A stretch of 64,000 nucleotides of DNA from JADGNZ01 sp963715895 (GCA_963715895.1 OY970284.1:310001-374000); one strand, 5' to 3'. Numbered from the stretch's first letter, positions 27,201 through 35,896 are shown. The notes: generated by a model not told the origin, from the letters alone. Numbers and translations: made by a program.

Positions 27201-27424
27201 TGCCCCGACCCCCGAGCTATCCACTGCCGCTGGTTGCCGGTTCGCGCCGGCCGTCGTCGCTTCGTTGTGATTCATGTTTCCATATCGGCGCTGCCGTCTA
27301 CGTCAGCAGCCGGTTGCTGTGCGGTGAGTGCTTCTTCGAGATCTCCGCGACCGAGGAAGCGAAGCGGATGGGAATGACAGATCAGAGAATGGAACCGGAG
27401 GCGGCGTACGATCACGTTGCGTGA
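27200..27424 (+). CDS. Small zinc-ribbon-like protein
   Basis: 74 residues with two CxxC knuckles (RCDSC and CGEC) 16 residues apart, as in a zinc ribbon. AGGAGG before the TAATG junction supports translation. It overlaps its upstream and downstream neighbours by 1 and 4 bases, which argues strongly that it is a real gene of the operon. The role is unknown; it could bind RNA, protein or simply zinc. Confidence 0.75.
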   Translation: MPRPPSYPLPLVAGSRRPSSLRCDSCFHIGAAVYVSSRLLCGECFFEISATEEAKRMGMTDQRMEPEAAYDHVA

Positions 27425-29664
27425 TCGCGATCCTTCTCCTGGGCATCATCGTCCCCGCCGCGCTTCTGGTGGCCGCCGTGCGCCGCTGGATCGCTCCTGT
27501 GCCGTGGCGCACGGCGCTGCTGTTCCTGCTGTTGACGCTGGGATTCCTGCACGGCGCGGTCTTCACCACAAAGCTGCCGGTACCGGTCGATGAAGCGGCG
27601 CGTGGCTATCCGTGGCACGGCGTCGTCGGCAACGTCGACGCGCGCAATCCGCTGACGAACGATACCGTCAAGCTGTTTCTCCCATGGATGCAGGTGGCGC
27701 GCGAAGAGCTGGCGCACGGGCGCGCGCCGCTCTGGAACCGCTACTCGTTCGCCGGCTATCCGCTGCTCGCCAACGGCGAGTCGGCTCCCTTCTCGCCGCT
27801 TTTTCTGGCCACGCTCTTCGTTCCGCTGCCGAAACAGATCGTGGCGATGGCGGCGCTCAAGATCTTCGCGGCGCTCCTCTTCACGTGGCTCTTTCTGAAG
27901 AGAGAACAGGCCAGCGACGCCGCGGCCACGTTCGGCGCCGTCGTCTTTGCCTTCTCGACGGTGATGACGGTCTTTCTCTACTACTCGACGGCATCGGTGG
28001 TGGCCTTCCTTCCCGCGGCCGCCTTCGCGCTGCTTCACGCGATGGAGAGACAGACGAAGGCCGGCATCGTCCTGGTGGCGATCACCATCGCCACGCTGCT
28101 GGCGAACGGCCATCCGGAGAGCGTGCTGCACATTGCCGTGGGATGCGGCGGGATTCTTGTTATCGAATGGTTGCGGGGTCTCGGGGTTGCGCGGTCTCGC
28201 GGTGGTGGTCAACTTGAAAAACCGCCAGACCCCGCAACCACGAGACCGCGCAACCGCCTCCTCGCGCCGCTGATCGGCGTCGCGCTCGGCCTTGCCCTCG
28301 GTGCGCCTGCTTGGGTTCCGGTGCTCGAGCAGGTCCGCATCAGCGAACGGCTCGCGACGCTACGCGCCATGACCCATCCCGGACCACTGCCGCTCACGGC
28401 GGCATGGGGCATCATCAGTCCGAACGGCTTCGGCAATCCGCTCCGCCACAACTGGTCGTGGATGTACAACTACACGAGCGTGGCCATCTCGTACGCCGGC
28501 CTGCTGCCGCTGGCGCTTTTCCTGGCCGCCGCGATCTCCCGCCGCACGGCAGCGCGCGAACGGTTGCTCATCCTGCTCGCGGCGATCTTCTTTCTGGTGG
28601 CAATGGACTGGAGCATCGCCGGACACGCGCTCAACGCCATCCCGCCGTTCAACATCGTGGCGAATGACAAGCTGCGATTCGTCTGCATCTTCCTGCTGGC
28701 GGTGGTGACCGCAAAATGGCTGGATGCGCAGGCGTCCGAAGCAGCAAACGTGTGCGTTGCATCGCTCGTCGTTATCTTCCTGGCGCTCTATGTCTACGCC
28801 GCCCGCTCCAATCTCATGCGCCCGATCGATCTCCTCGGCATCGCCGCGATCGTGGTCTTCCTGCTCCTTCCGAAACGATTCCTTGCCTGGGGCGCGGTCG
28901 TTCTGGCATGCGTGGAGCTATTCGCCTTCAACGCCGGATTCAACGCCCTCGTCGATGCAAAATACTTTCGTCCGCCGCTGCCGATCGTCGATGCGTTGCG
29001 CGCACACGCGCAGCACGAGCCGTTTCGCGTGGCGGGTCTGAACTGGACCTTCCTGCCGAACGCCTCCGCGCAGTACGGGCTCGAAGACGTCCGCGGCAGC
29101 GACCCGATGGCCTTCGCCGACTACGACCGGTTCCTGCAACGCTTCACGATTGCCGAGAGCGGTTCGTGGGTACGCCGCATCATCGATGCGAACCGGCCCG
29201 AGCTCGACTTCCTCAACGCCCGCTTCCTCATCGCCGAACCCGATGGAATGCCCGGCGGACGCTGGCGCCTCATCTACAGCGGCTCCGACGGGACGCTCTG
29301 GGAGAACCCCGCCGCCCTGCCGCGTTTCTTCGCACGCGCGGCCAGCGTTCGCAATATCCGGAACACCGCGCCGGCGGAATTCACCATGACCGTCGTTTCC
29401 TCCGCGCCGACACTCGTCGAATCGAGCGAGCCGCTCGGACCCGGACGGCGCGTCTACGTCAACGGTCACCGCGTTTCGCTACACCACATCGACGACGCAT
29501 TCATCGGCTTCGAGGTCCCGGCGGGAGTATCCGATGTTCGCGTCGTCTATCGGCCGATCAGCTTCTACGTTTCGTGCGCGATCGCGCTGCTGGCGATCAT
29601 CGGGATGGCGGTTATGCCCAAAGGCACAGACAAGAGTGTCTGTGCCCACAGTTGTCCAAATTAG
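27421..29664 (+). CDS. YfhO-like polytopic membrane protein (GT-C type)
   Basis: 747 residues with about 12 membrane segments and an N-terminal pattern of the YfhO/GT-C class (PLWNRYSFAGYPLLANGES). It probably transfers sugars from lipid-linked donors on the outer face. The start is GTG at 27421 in a GTGA overlap with the upstream stop. Two oddities. A long inverted repeat (28169-28255) lies inside the reading frame without breaking it. The last few codons lie in an IS element: before insertion the frame would have continued through the palindrome to TAA at 31056-31058, so the IS has replaced the last 15 or so residues. Confidence 0.85.
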   Translation: MIAILLLGIIVPAALLVAAVRRWIAPVPWRTALLFLLLTLGFLHGAVFTTKLPVPVDEAARGYPWHGVVGNVDARNPLTNDTVKLFLPWMQVAREELAHGRAPLWNRYSFAGYPLLANGESAPFSPLFLATLFVPLPKQIVAMAALKIFAALLFTWLFLKREQASDAAATFGAVVFAFSTVMTVFLYYSTASVVAFLPAAAFALLHAMERQTKAGIVLVAITIATLLANGHPESVLHIAVGCGGILVIEWLRGLGVARSRGGGQLEKPPDPATTRPRNRLLAPLIGVALGLALGAPAWVPVLEQVRISERLATLRAMTHPGPLPLTAAWGIISPNGFGNPLRHNWSWMYNYTSVAISYAGLLPLALFLAAAISRRTAARERLLILLAAIFFLVAMDWSIAGHALNAIPPFNIVANDKLRFVCIFLLAVVTAKWLDAQASEAANVCVASLVVIFLALYVYAARSNLMRPIDLLGIAAIVVFLLLPKRFLAWGAVVLACVELFAFNAGFNALVDAKYFRPPLPIVDALRAHAQHEPFRVAGLNWTFLPNASAQYGLEDVRGSDPMAFADYDRFLQRFTIAESGSWVRRIIDANRPELDFLNARFLIAEPDGMPGGRWRLIYSGSDGTLWENPAALPRFFARAASVRNIRNTAPAEFTMTVVSSAPTLVESSEPLGPGRRVYVNGHRVSLHHIDDAFIGFEVPAGVSDVRVVYRPISFYVSCAIALLAIIGMAVMPKGTDKSVCAHSCPN
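28169..28255. repeat. Long inverted repeat with tandem-unit arms inside a CDS
   Basis: The left arm (28169-28202) and right arm (28222-28255) are near-complementary over 34 bases around a 19-base spacer. Each arm is two degenerate copies of a unit like GGTTGCGSGGTCTCG. It is in frame within the YfhO-like gene and encodes an Arg/Gly/Pro-rich segment between membrane parts, where such an insertion would be tolerated. Confidence 0.8.
29623..29646. repeat. REP-like palindrome, left part of element split by IS
   Basis: GGCACAGACA-AGAG-TGTCTGTGCC is a perfect 10-bp stem with a 4-base loop. Its last nine bases, GTCTGTGCC (29638-29646), form the left copy of the IS target duplication. The matching right part lies at 31057-31089. 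The same unit occurs at 44106-44129. Confidence 0.9.
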
Positions 29665-31001
29665 GTTAGGAGAATTTGGCCCTCGACGGAAACGCCGGGC
29701 TCTGTAGGATTAGGCAGTTCGACCAAGAACGACCGATCAACAGGAGGCCCAGCGTTGAGTGCATTTTCTAGCGTATTCGGACAGATTCTCAAGTTGTTTC
29801 CCCGGGCAGAGTTCGAGCAGTTGGTTCGAGAGGCCAAGGCCGAGAGGCACGCTCGAGGGTTCACCTGTTGGCAGCAGTTCGTGGCGATGCTGTTTTGCCA
29901 GTTGGGCAAGGCCCAATCGCTTCGTGAGATATGCCAGGGACTGGCCTCGGTGGAAGGGAAGCTCAATCACCTCGGTATCGAGGAGGCGCCGAACAAGTCC
30001 ACCCTTTCCTACGCAAACGCCCACCGGCCGTGGGAGTTGTACCAGCTCGTTTTCGAGCAGATGTATCAGCGCTGCCGTCAGATTGCACCGAAGCATAAGC
30101 TGCGGTTCAAGAACCCGTTGCTGTCGATCGACGCAACCGTGATCGAGCTTTGCGCGAGCCTGTTTGACTGGGCTCACTACAAGCAGACCAAGGGAGCGGT
30201 GAAGCTTCACATGATTCTCGATCACAACGGGCTGCTACCGAGCTTCTGCCTCATCACCGAAGCCCGAAAGTACGACGTGACAGTGGCTCGGGACTGGGAT
30301 TTCCCAGCCGGTACGATCATCGCTTTCGATCGTGGATACATCGACTTCCGCTGGTTTCGCTCACTCGACCAACGCGGCATCTTCTTCGTCACGCGACTCA
30401 AACGACGGACGACCTATTCTGTGGTCAAAGAGAACCCCATTCCTCAGAAGGGCGGCGTTCTTCGCGATGCCACCATCCAGCTGACCAGCCGGCAACTCAG
30501 AGGCGGTTCCTCTCCACTTCTTCGCTTGGTCGAGTATCGCGCTCAGGACGGCCGGACCTATGAGTTTCTCACCAACCATCTGAGCTTCGGACCAACCACC
30601 ATCGCTGCCATCTATGAACAGCGATGGCAGATCGAGTCGTTTTTTAAAGCCATCAAGCAGAACCTGCGCATCAAGACCTTCGTGGGGACCTCCGCGAATG
30701 CTCTTCACATCCAGGTCTGGACGGCTCTGATCGCCATCCTCACGCTTCGGTACCTCAAGCTACGCTCCACGTTCGGATGGGCTCTGTCGAATCTGCTCGC
30801 CATCTTGCGGTTCAACCTGTTCGCTTACCGCGATCTGTGGTCCTGGCTCAACGACCCGTTCACTCCACCGCCTCTCCCTCCACCCGCTCAACTCTCCCTC
30901 AATTTGGACAGCATCTGAGGGGGTCGATCTCACTTCCCGTCAAAAATGACTCGTACGCTCAGCAGAACCGGCCGTTTCTCAACCTAATTTGGACAGCTGT
31001 G
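29647..31001 (+). mobile_element. Intact IS4-family insertion sequence, 1355 bp
   Basis: Terminal inverted repeats CACAGYTGTCCAAATTAGG... of 21 bases with one mismatch lie at 29647-29667 and 30981-31001. They are flanked by a perfect 9-bp target duplication GTCTGTGCC (29638-29646 and 31002-31010). One full-length transposase gene lies inside. Removing the IS and one target copy restores a symmetric REP-like element and an open reading frame of the upstream membrane protein. Perfect target copies and an intact transposase suggest a recent insertion. Confidence 0.95.
29755..30918 (+). CDS. IS4-family DDE transposase
   Basis: 387 residues. An N-terminal DUF4372-like DNA-binding part is followed by the DDE core: Asp126 in SIDATVIE, Asp192 in FDRGYIDFRWF, and Glu294 in the signature Y-(2)-R-(3)-E (YEQRWQIESFFKAIKQ). 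The start is a TTG at 29755, 7 bases after AGGAGG. No frameshift or stop interrupts it, so the element is probably active. It catalyses cut-and-paste movement of the IS. Confidence 0.95.
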   Translation: MSAFSSVFGQILKLFPRAEFEQLVREAKAERHARGFTCWQQFVAMLFCQLGKAQSLREICQGLASVEGKLNHLGIEEAPNKSTLSYANAHRPWELYQLVFEQMYQRCRQIAPKHKLRFKNPLLSIDATVIELCASLFDWAHYKQTKGAVKLHMILDHNGLLPSFCLITEARKYDVTVARDWDFPAGTIIAFDRGYIDFRWFRSLDQRGIFFVTRLKRRTTYSVVKENPIPQKGGVLRDATIQLTSRQLRGGSSPLLRLVEYRAQDGRTYEFLTNHLSFGPTTIAAIYEQRWQIESFFKAIKQNLRIKTFVGTSANALHIQVWTALIAILTLRYLKLRSTFGWALSNLLAILRFNLFAYRDLWSWLNDPFTPPPLPPPAQLSLNLDSI

Positions 31002-31056
31002 GTCTGTGCCACATACGATTCGGTGGGACTCCAGACTTCTGCAAAAACCAGCGGCT

Positions 31057-31089
31057 AATGTGGCACAGACAGACACTCTTGTCTGTGCC
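31057..31089. repeat. REP-like palindrome, right part of element split by IS
   Basis: AATGTGGCACAGACA followed by a short CAGACACTCT spacer and TGTCTGTGCC forms an imperfect hairpin (GGCACAGACA 31062-31071 with TGTCTGTGCC 31080-31089). The right IS target copy (31002-31010) plus ACAT is the other edge. The restored element had two inward-facing palindromes around a spacer of about 50 bases. Confidence 0.85.
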
Positions 31090-31098
31090 CTGTGACCT

Positions 31099-32076
31099 CT
31101 ACCGATCCACCCACCCCATTGCCCGTTCGTTATAACGCGGTCCGGCGATTGCCTCGGGGCGCAGCGCGGCATCGAGCCGCGCCATGTCATCGGCGCTCAA
31201 CGTGATCGACGCCGCGCCGGCGTTCTCTTCAAGATACTTCCTCCGCTTCGTGCCCGGGATGGGGACGATGTCGTCGCCCTTGTGCAGCAGCCAGGCCAGC
31301 GCGATCTGCGCGGGGGTGGCGCCGTGCTTGGCCGCAACCTCGCGGACGACCGAGGCGGCGCGCATGTTGGCGTCGAAGTTCTCTCCCTGGAAGCGCGGAT
31401 CGCCGCGGCGGAAATCGCCCTCGGGGTACTCCTCGGCGCGCTTCACGTTCCCCGCAAGAAAACCGCGGCCGAGGGGGCTGAACGGGACAAGACCGATTCC
31501 TAGCTCGCGCAGCAGAGGGATGATGCGCGGCTCGAGGTTGCGCTCCCACAGCGAATACTCGCTCTGCAGCGCCGTGATCGGATGCACCGCGTGCGCACGG
31601 CGGATCGTCTGCTCGCCTGCCTCGGAAAGCCCGAGGTAGCGAACCTTCCCCTCGCGGACGAGATCAGCCATCGTTCCGACGACGTCCTCGATCGGAACCT
31701 CGGGATCGACGCGGTGCTGGTAGAGAAGATCGATGTGATCGGTGGCCAGCCGCTTCAGCGATCCCTCGACCGCCTGGCGAACGTGCTTGCTATCCAGTCC
31801 GGTCATCTTCCCGTCTTCGATCTTCCAGCCGAACTTCGTGGCGATGATGACCTTGTCCCGCTTTCCGCGCAGCGCGCGGCCGACCAGCTCTTCGTTGATG
31901 TATGGCCCATACACCTCGGCCGTGTCGAAGAAGTCGATCCCCAGCTCCAGCGCGCGATCGATCGTAGCCAGCGATTCCGTCTCGTCGGCGGGACCGTACG
32001 ACTGGCTCATCCCCATGCAGCCGAGACCTTCGGCGGAGACGACGAGACCCTGAGATCCGAGAGTGCGTTTGTTCAT
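31099..32076 (-). CDS. Aldo/keto reductase
   Basis: 325 residues, a TIM-barrel NADPH-dependent oxidoreductase. The catalytic tetrad is visible: Asp51 and Tyr56 in FFDTAEVYG, Lys81 in ATKFG, His121 in LYQHRVD. The cofactor site near the C-terminus has PIPGTKRRKYLEEN. It belongs to the general-stress/YhdN-like subgroup that reduces aldehydes or ketones; the substrate is not predictable. It is divergent from the ECF sigma gene, with 36 bases between start codons. Confidence 0.95.
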   Translation of the reverse strand: MNKRTLGSQGLVVSAEGLGCMGMSQSYGPADETESLATIDRALELGIDFFDTAEVYGPYINEELVGRALRGKRDKVIIATKFGWKIEDGKMTGLDSKHVRQAVEGSLKRLATDHIDLLYQHRVDPEVPIEDVVGTMADLVREGKVRYLGLSEAGEQTIRRAHAVHPITALQSEYSLWERNLEPRIIPLLRELGIGLVPFSPLGRGFLAGNVKRAEEYPEGDFRRGDPRFQGENFDANMRAASVVREVAAKHGATPAQIALAWLLHKGDDIVPIPGTKRRKYLEENAGAASITLSADDMARLDAALRPEAIAGPRYNERAMGWVDR

Positions 32077-32112
32077 GGCGTAACGCTACTATGCGTGTTT
32101 CGCTTTCGTCCA

Positions 32113-32799
32113 ATGTTCCCAACCACGCGTCGCAGTGTGATCGCCGCTCTGGCGAGCGATGACGACGAGCAGCGCCGCCGCGCGTTCGATACTTTTGTCG
32201 CGCTCTACTGGAAGCCGCTCTATAAGTACCTTCGCGTGGCGCGCCGCCGCGAGACTGCCGACGCCGAGGATCTGACGCAGGCGTTTCTGGTGAAGTGTTT
32301 CGAGGATGGAGCTCTGGCGGCGTACGACGCGGCGAAGGCGAGCTTCCGGACGTTTCTTCGGATGTTGTTGGACCGGTTCGTGGCGAACGAGGTCAAGGCG
32401 TCGCTGCGGCTGAAACGCGGCGGCGGCAGCGTGCAACTCGATTTCGGCAACGCGGAAGTTGAGATCGCGCGCGAGCACGACCGGGGCGGCACGCCCGAGG
32501 ACTACTTTCAGCGTGAATGGGCGCGCAGCGTTTTCAGCCTTGCCGTGGAGCGGCTGCGCGAGGAGGCCGACGCGGTGCGCTTCGCCATCTTCGAGGCGTA
32601 TGACCTCGACGACACATCGCGGGCCTCCTATCGCGAGACCGGCGCGCGTTTCGGGATCAGCGAGACGAGCGTCACCAACGGCCTGGCGGCGATGCGGCGC
32701 CGCTTCCGGGCCATCGTTCTCGACGTGCTGCGCGAGGCGACCGCCTCGGAAGCCGAATACCGCGCCGAGGTCCGCGCCCTGCTCGGAGTCGATGCATGA
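32113..32799 (+). CDS. ECF-like sigma factor coupled to a Ser/Thr kinase
   Basis: 228 residues with sigma-70 region 2 (AFDTFVALYWKPLYKYL, AEDLTQAFLVKCF) and a region 4 helix-turn-helix (YRETGARFGISETSVTNGLAAM). The start at 32113 is chosen because the longer frame lies over the divergent reductase gene. The stop overlaps the kinase start as ATGA. There is no anti-sigma gene, so the sigma is probably controlled by the linked kinase, as in kinase-associated ECF groups of Planctomycetes and Acidobacteriota. Confidence 0.88.
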   Translation: MFPTTRRSVIAALASDDDEQRRRAFDTFVALYWKPLYKYLRVARRRETADAEDLTQAFLVKCFEDGALAAYDAAKASFRTFLRMLLDRFVANEVKASLRLKRGGGSVQLDFGNAEVEIAREHDRGGTPEDYFQREWARSVFSLAVERLREEADAVRFAIFEAYDLDDTSRASYRETGARFGISETSVTNGLAAMRRRFRAIVLDVLREATASEAEYRAEVRALLGVDA

Positions 32800-33680
32800 G
32801 CTGGCTCTCCGACAACGCCGTGGCGCATCTTCGCGCCGTCGCCGAGCTCCCTGATTTCAGCGGAACGCGTTACCGCATCGAACGCGAGATCGGCCGCGGC
32901 GGGATGGGCGTCATCTACGAAGCAGAGGACGTCGAGCTGCAGCGCCGCGTGGCCATCAAGGTGCTGGCGAGCGAGCTCGCGTCGGACGACGCCGTCGAAC
33001 GGATGCGCGCCGAGGCAAGAACCATGGCCCGGCTCGAACACCCGGGGATCGTGCCGCTGCACGACGTCGGACTGCTGGCGGACGGGCGGCTCTGGTACGC
33101 CATGAAGCTGGTGCGCGGGCGGCGTCTCGACGAGCTGCATGCCACGCCGGCCGAGCTGCTGCGGGTGTTCTTGCGCATCTGCGAGGCGGTCTCCTTCGCG
33201 CACGCCAACGGCATCGTCCATTGCGATCTCAAGCCGGAGAACGTGATGCTCGGCGACTTCGGCGAGGTGCTGGTCATGGATTGGGGCGTGGCCCGCGCGG
33301 CCGGCGCGAAAAGCGCGTCCATTGCAGGAACGCGCGGCTTCATGGCACCGGAACAGGAGCAGGGGACTGCGGCCATCGATGCGTCGACCGACGTCTTCGC
33401 CCTCGGCGCCCTGCTGCGCGCCATTCTTCCGAAACTTCCACGTCCTCTTGCCGCGATCTGCGCGAAAGCGACCGCCTCCGTGCAACGCGACCGGTACGCG
33501 GCCGCAAACGATTTGGCGGACGACGTGTCACGATGGCTCGACGGACAGACCGTCTCTGCCTATCGTGAGAATGTCGTGGAGCGTGCCGGCCGGTGGCTGA
33601 CGCGCAATCGCGTGCTCGTCACGATCGTCGCTGCCTACCTGGTCATGCGCGTGATCGTCTTTTTCTGGATCCGCCGTTAA
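32796..33680 (+). CDS. Ser/Thr protein kinase, membrane-anchored
   Basis: 294 residues. The Hanks-type kinase domain has a glycine loop IGRGGMGVIYEAE, the ATP lysine in VAIKVL, the catalytic loop HCDLKPEN (about 141) with Cys in place of the usual Arg of HRD, and DWG in place of DFG. Catalytic Asp and Asn are kept, so it should be active, and the missing HRD Arg suggests it does not need activation-loop phosphorylation. A single membrane segment ends the protein with almost nothing beyond it, so it has no external sensor domain. Translationally coupled to the ECF sigma factor, its likely substrate. Confidence 0.93.
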   Translation: MSWLSDNAVAHLRAVAELPDFSGTRYRIEREIGRGGMGVIYEAEDVELQRRVAIKVLASELASDDAVERMRAEARTMARLEHPGIVPLHDVGLLADGRLWYAMKLVRGRRLDELHATPAELLRVFLRICEAVSFAHANGIVHCDLKPENVMLGDFGEVLVMDWGVARAAGAKSASIAGTRGFMAPEQEQGTAAIDASTDVFALGALLRAILPKLPRPLAAICAKATASVQRDRYAAANDLADDVSRWLDGQTVSAYRENVVERAGRWLTRNRVLVTIVAAYLVMRVIVFFWIRR

Positions 33681-33724
33681 AGGATTTCGAGCGAACGTTG
33701 AATACGATCGTTGGAGGAAACAAC

Positions 33725-34102
33725 ATGAACAAGATTCTCGTGGGACTTCTGCTCGGCGCCGCGCTCGGCGCGGTCGACGGCATGACGGCCTGGTTCACCC
33801 CCGCCGTACGCGCCGGAATCATCGGCATCGTCATCGGCTCGACAGTCAAAGGGATGATCGCCGGCATCGCCGCAGGCTGGTTCGCGCGGAAGGTGCAGTC
33901 GGTGGCATGGGGCATCGCCTTCGGCCTTCTGGTCGGCGCGCTGCTGGCGTATGGCGTCGCGGCCATGCAGCACGGCTACTACTTCGAGATCATGCTGCCC
34001 GGCTCGATCGTCGGCGCAATCGTCGGCTGGGCCACGCAGCGTTACGGCCGGCCCGTGCGGGGCGCCGCTGGAGCAACGCTGGGCGGCACAAAGTCTTTCT
34101 GA
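33725..34102 (+). CDS. Small membrane protein of unknown function
   Basis: 125 residues with about four hydrophobic segments rich in Gly and Ala (LLLGAALGAVDGM, AGIIGIVIGSTVKGMIAGIAAGW). GGAGG 8 bases before the ATG at 33725 supports this start over an upstream one at 33593 that overlaps the kinase gene. It may be expressed with the sigma-kinase pair 45 bases upstream. No family function is known. Confidence 0.8.
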   Translation: MNKILVGLLLGAALGAVDGMTAWFTPAVRAGIIGIVIGSTVKGMIAGIAAGWFARKVQSVAWGIAFGLLVGALLAYGVAAMQHGYYFEIMLPGSIVGAIVGWATQRYGRPVRGAAGATLGGTKSF

Positions 34103-34149
34103 CGCGTGGAGGTAGATCGCGCGGATAGGCCCCCTGGGAGCGCGTGCGT

Positions 34150-35088
34150 CTAATACTCCAGTGCGATCGCCGGCGTCCCCACTTCTTTCCCGTCCGCCTC
34201 GGCATGGGGATAGATGAAGTAGTTGAGCGGCTCGGCGGTGTGCGGCGTGAGAACGAGGTCGCGTCCCATCGTGAACTGCACGCGGTCTGGATCGAGGTTG
34301 CCGAAGAGGTAGGCGCGGCGCGCGGGATCGGCAGACTTCGATCCCTCGGAGGGATCGACCGGTATCCAGCCCTGACCCTTCACGTAGAACTCCGCCCAGC
34401 AGTGATAACCGGTGACGGTGCCGTGATCCGACGTCATCGGGAAGCCGATGACGAAACGTGCTGGGATTCCTTTCGCCCGCGCCATCGACATGAAGAGCGA
34501 ATGGAAATCGGTGCAGTTGCCGGCTTTGATGTCGCAGGCGCGCTCGGTGTCGCCATGGCCCCAGCCCGGGATGGTCTTGTCGTACTTCATCGTCGCCAGA
34601 AGGTAGTCGTAGATGGCGTGCGCCTGGTCGTCCGGCGTCGTCTTCCCGGCCGTCACCTCGTTCGCCAGCTTCTTCACGCGCGGTGAGAGAGTCACGAGCT
34701 TGTCGGCCCTCAGCGCCCGCGTCAGCTCTGCCCGCGATGCCTGCGTTTCCGCGAGCTTCGCCGTCGTCACCTCGTTGCGGGTTCCGCGGAAATGCACCTT
34801 CACGACGAAATTACCCGCCTGCGGATTGGCGATCGTGGCGTAAGCGTAGTGGTCGCCGAACTCCCCCTCGGACGTTTCCGTCCATCGCTGAGGCGACTCG
34901 ATCCGGACATCGCTGATGGTCTGCCCTCCGCGGCTGATCGGCAACGGAATCCAGACAGTCATCTCTTTCAAACCGGCGGGGACAGCTTTGACCGTAGCGG
35001 TATAGGTAGCTTCGAACGATCTGCTGTCCGACGCAAAGAGAGGAAACGCGGTGGCGGCGAGGAGGAGGAGAAGGAGGCGGTGGGTCAT
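34150..35088 (-). CDS. Secreted transglutaminase-like protein
   Basis: 312 residues with a signal peptide (MTHRLLLLLLAATAFPLFAS). A beta-rich N-terminal domain is followed by the transglutaminase/protease core with the full catalytic triad: Cys192 in AGNCTDFHSLF, His229 in GYHCWAEFY and Asp245 in WIPVDPSE. Bacterial members cleave or cross-link peptides or act as isopeptidases in the periplasm. Standing alone between a membrane protein and a regulator gene; the substrate is unknown. Confidence 0.9.
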   Translation of the reverse strand: MTHRLLLLLLAATAFPLFASDSRSFEATYTATVKAVPAGLKEMTVWIPLPISRGGQTISDVRIESPQRWTETSEGEFGDHYAYATIANPQAGNFVVKVHFRGTRNEVTTAKLAETQASRAELTRALRADKLVTLSPRVKKLANEVTAGKTTPDDQAHAIYDYLLATMKYDKTIPGWGHGDTERACDIKAGNCTDFHSLFMSMARAKGIPARFVIGFPMTSDHGTVTGYHCWAEFYVKGQGWIPVDPSEGSKSADPARRAYLFGNLDPDRVQFTMGRDLVLTPHTAEPLNYFIYPHAEADGKEVGTPAIALEY

Positions 35089-35188
35089 GGCGCGAATTGT
35101 ATCGTTTCAATGATTTGCAAGCAGCCCCTTGACAATCCGACAATTGGACTCCAATGTTTGAGTTTCAGCCTTCGTCAGGAGCCAAGCC

Positions 35189-35896
35189 ATTCTAAGCGTT
35201 GACCAACTTCCCGACAGCCGTCGGGCGATCCTGCTGGCGCTCAAACGCCAGGGGCCGTCCACGATCGCGCAGCTCGCCTATCAGTTGCAGCTCACCGGCG
35301 AAGCGGTGCGGCAACAGCTTTTGCAGCTCCAACGCGAGGGGTGGATCGAGTCGCGCGTGGCGCGCGGAGACGAGCGCGGACGCACCGGTCGCCCGGCCAC
35401 GCGCTACAACCTCACCGAGGCCGGCGATCACCTCTTTCCGAAAAGCTACGACCTCCTCAACGTCGCCGTCATCGACGCCGTCGCCGAGGAGCTCGGGCCC
35501 GATGCCGCGGTGCGCGTGCTGAAGCGCGTTTGCGATGACCGCGTGTCGATGGAAGGAAAGACCCTCCAGGGAATGTCGCTGGAGAACAAAGTCGAGGCGC
35601 TCAAGGGCCTCTATGCCTCCGCCGACCCGTACATGACCAGCGAGAAAGTCGACGACGGCTTCCTCCTCGTCGAGCGCAACTGCCCCTTCTTCACCACCGC
35701 CATGCGCCGCCCGGCGCTCTGCAGCGTTTCCGTCAACGCCCTCACGCGCCTGCTCGGCGTGCGCGTCGAGCGCGATGAGACCTTCCAATCCGGCGCCGGC
35801 CGCTGCGTCTTCCACGTCTACGCGAATGAGCCGATCGACGCCACGAAGTGGGAGTTCACGATGGAGGACGAGCTGCCGCACCACGAGGGAACGTAG
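35189..35896 (+). CDS. SufR-like iron-sulfur transcriptional regulator
   Basis: About 235 residues. A winged helix-turn-helix (SRRAILLALKRQGPSTIAQL, LTGEAVRQQLLQLQREGWIESRV) is followed by a cysteine-bearing C-terminal domain with ERNCPF, ALCSVS and GRCVFHVY, the spacing seen in SufR, which binds a Fe-S cluster. The start is unusual: the frame has no ATG, GTG or TTG before the helix-turn-helix. ATT at 35189, 7 bases after AGGAG, is the best candidate; the TTG at 35285 would cut the DNA-binding domain. A TTGACA box lies at 35129. No suf genes are adjacent. Confidence 0.82.
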   Translation: MLSVDQLPDSRRAILLALKRQGPSTIAQLAYQLQLTGEAVRQQLLQLQREGWIESRVARGDERGRTGRPATRYNLTEAGDHLFPKSYDLLNVAVIDAVAEELGPDAAVRVLKRVCDDRVSMEGKTLQGMSLENKVEALKGLYASADPYMTSEKVDDGFLLVERNCPFFTTAMRRPALCSVSVNALTRLLGVRVERDETFQSGAGRCVFHVYANEPIDATKWEFTMEDELPHHEGT

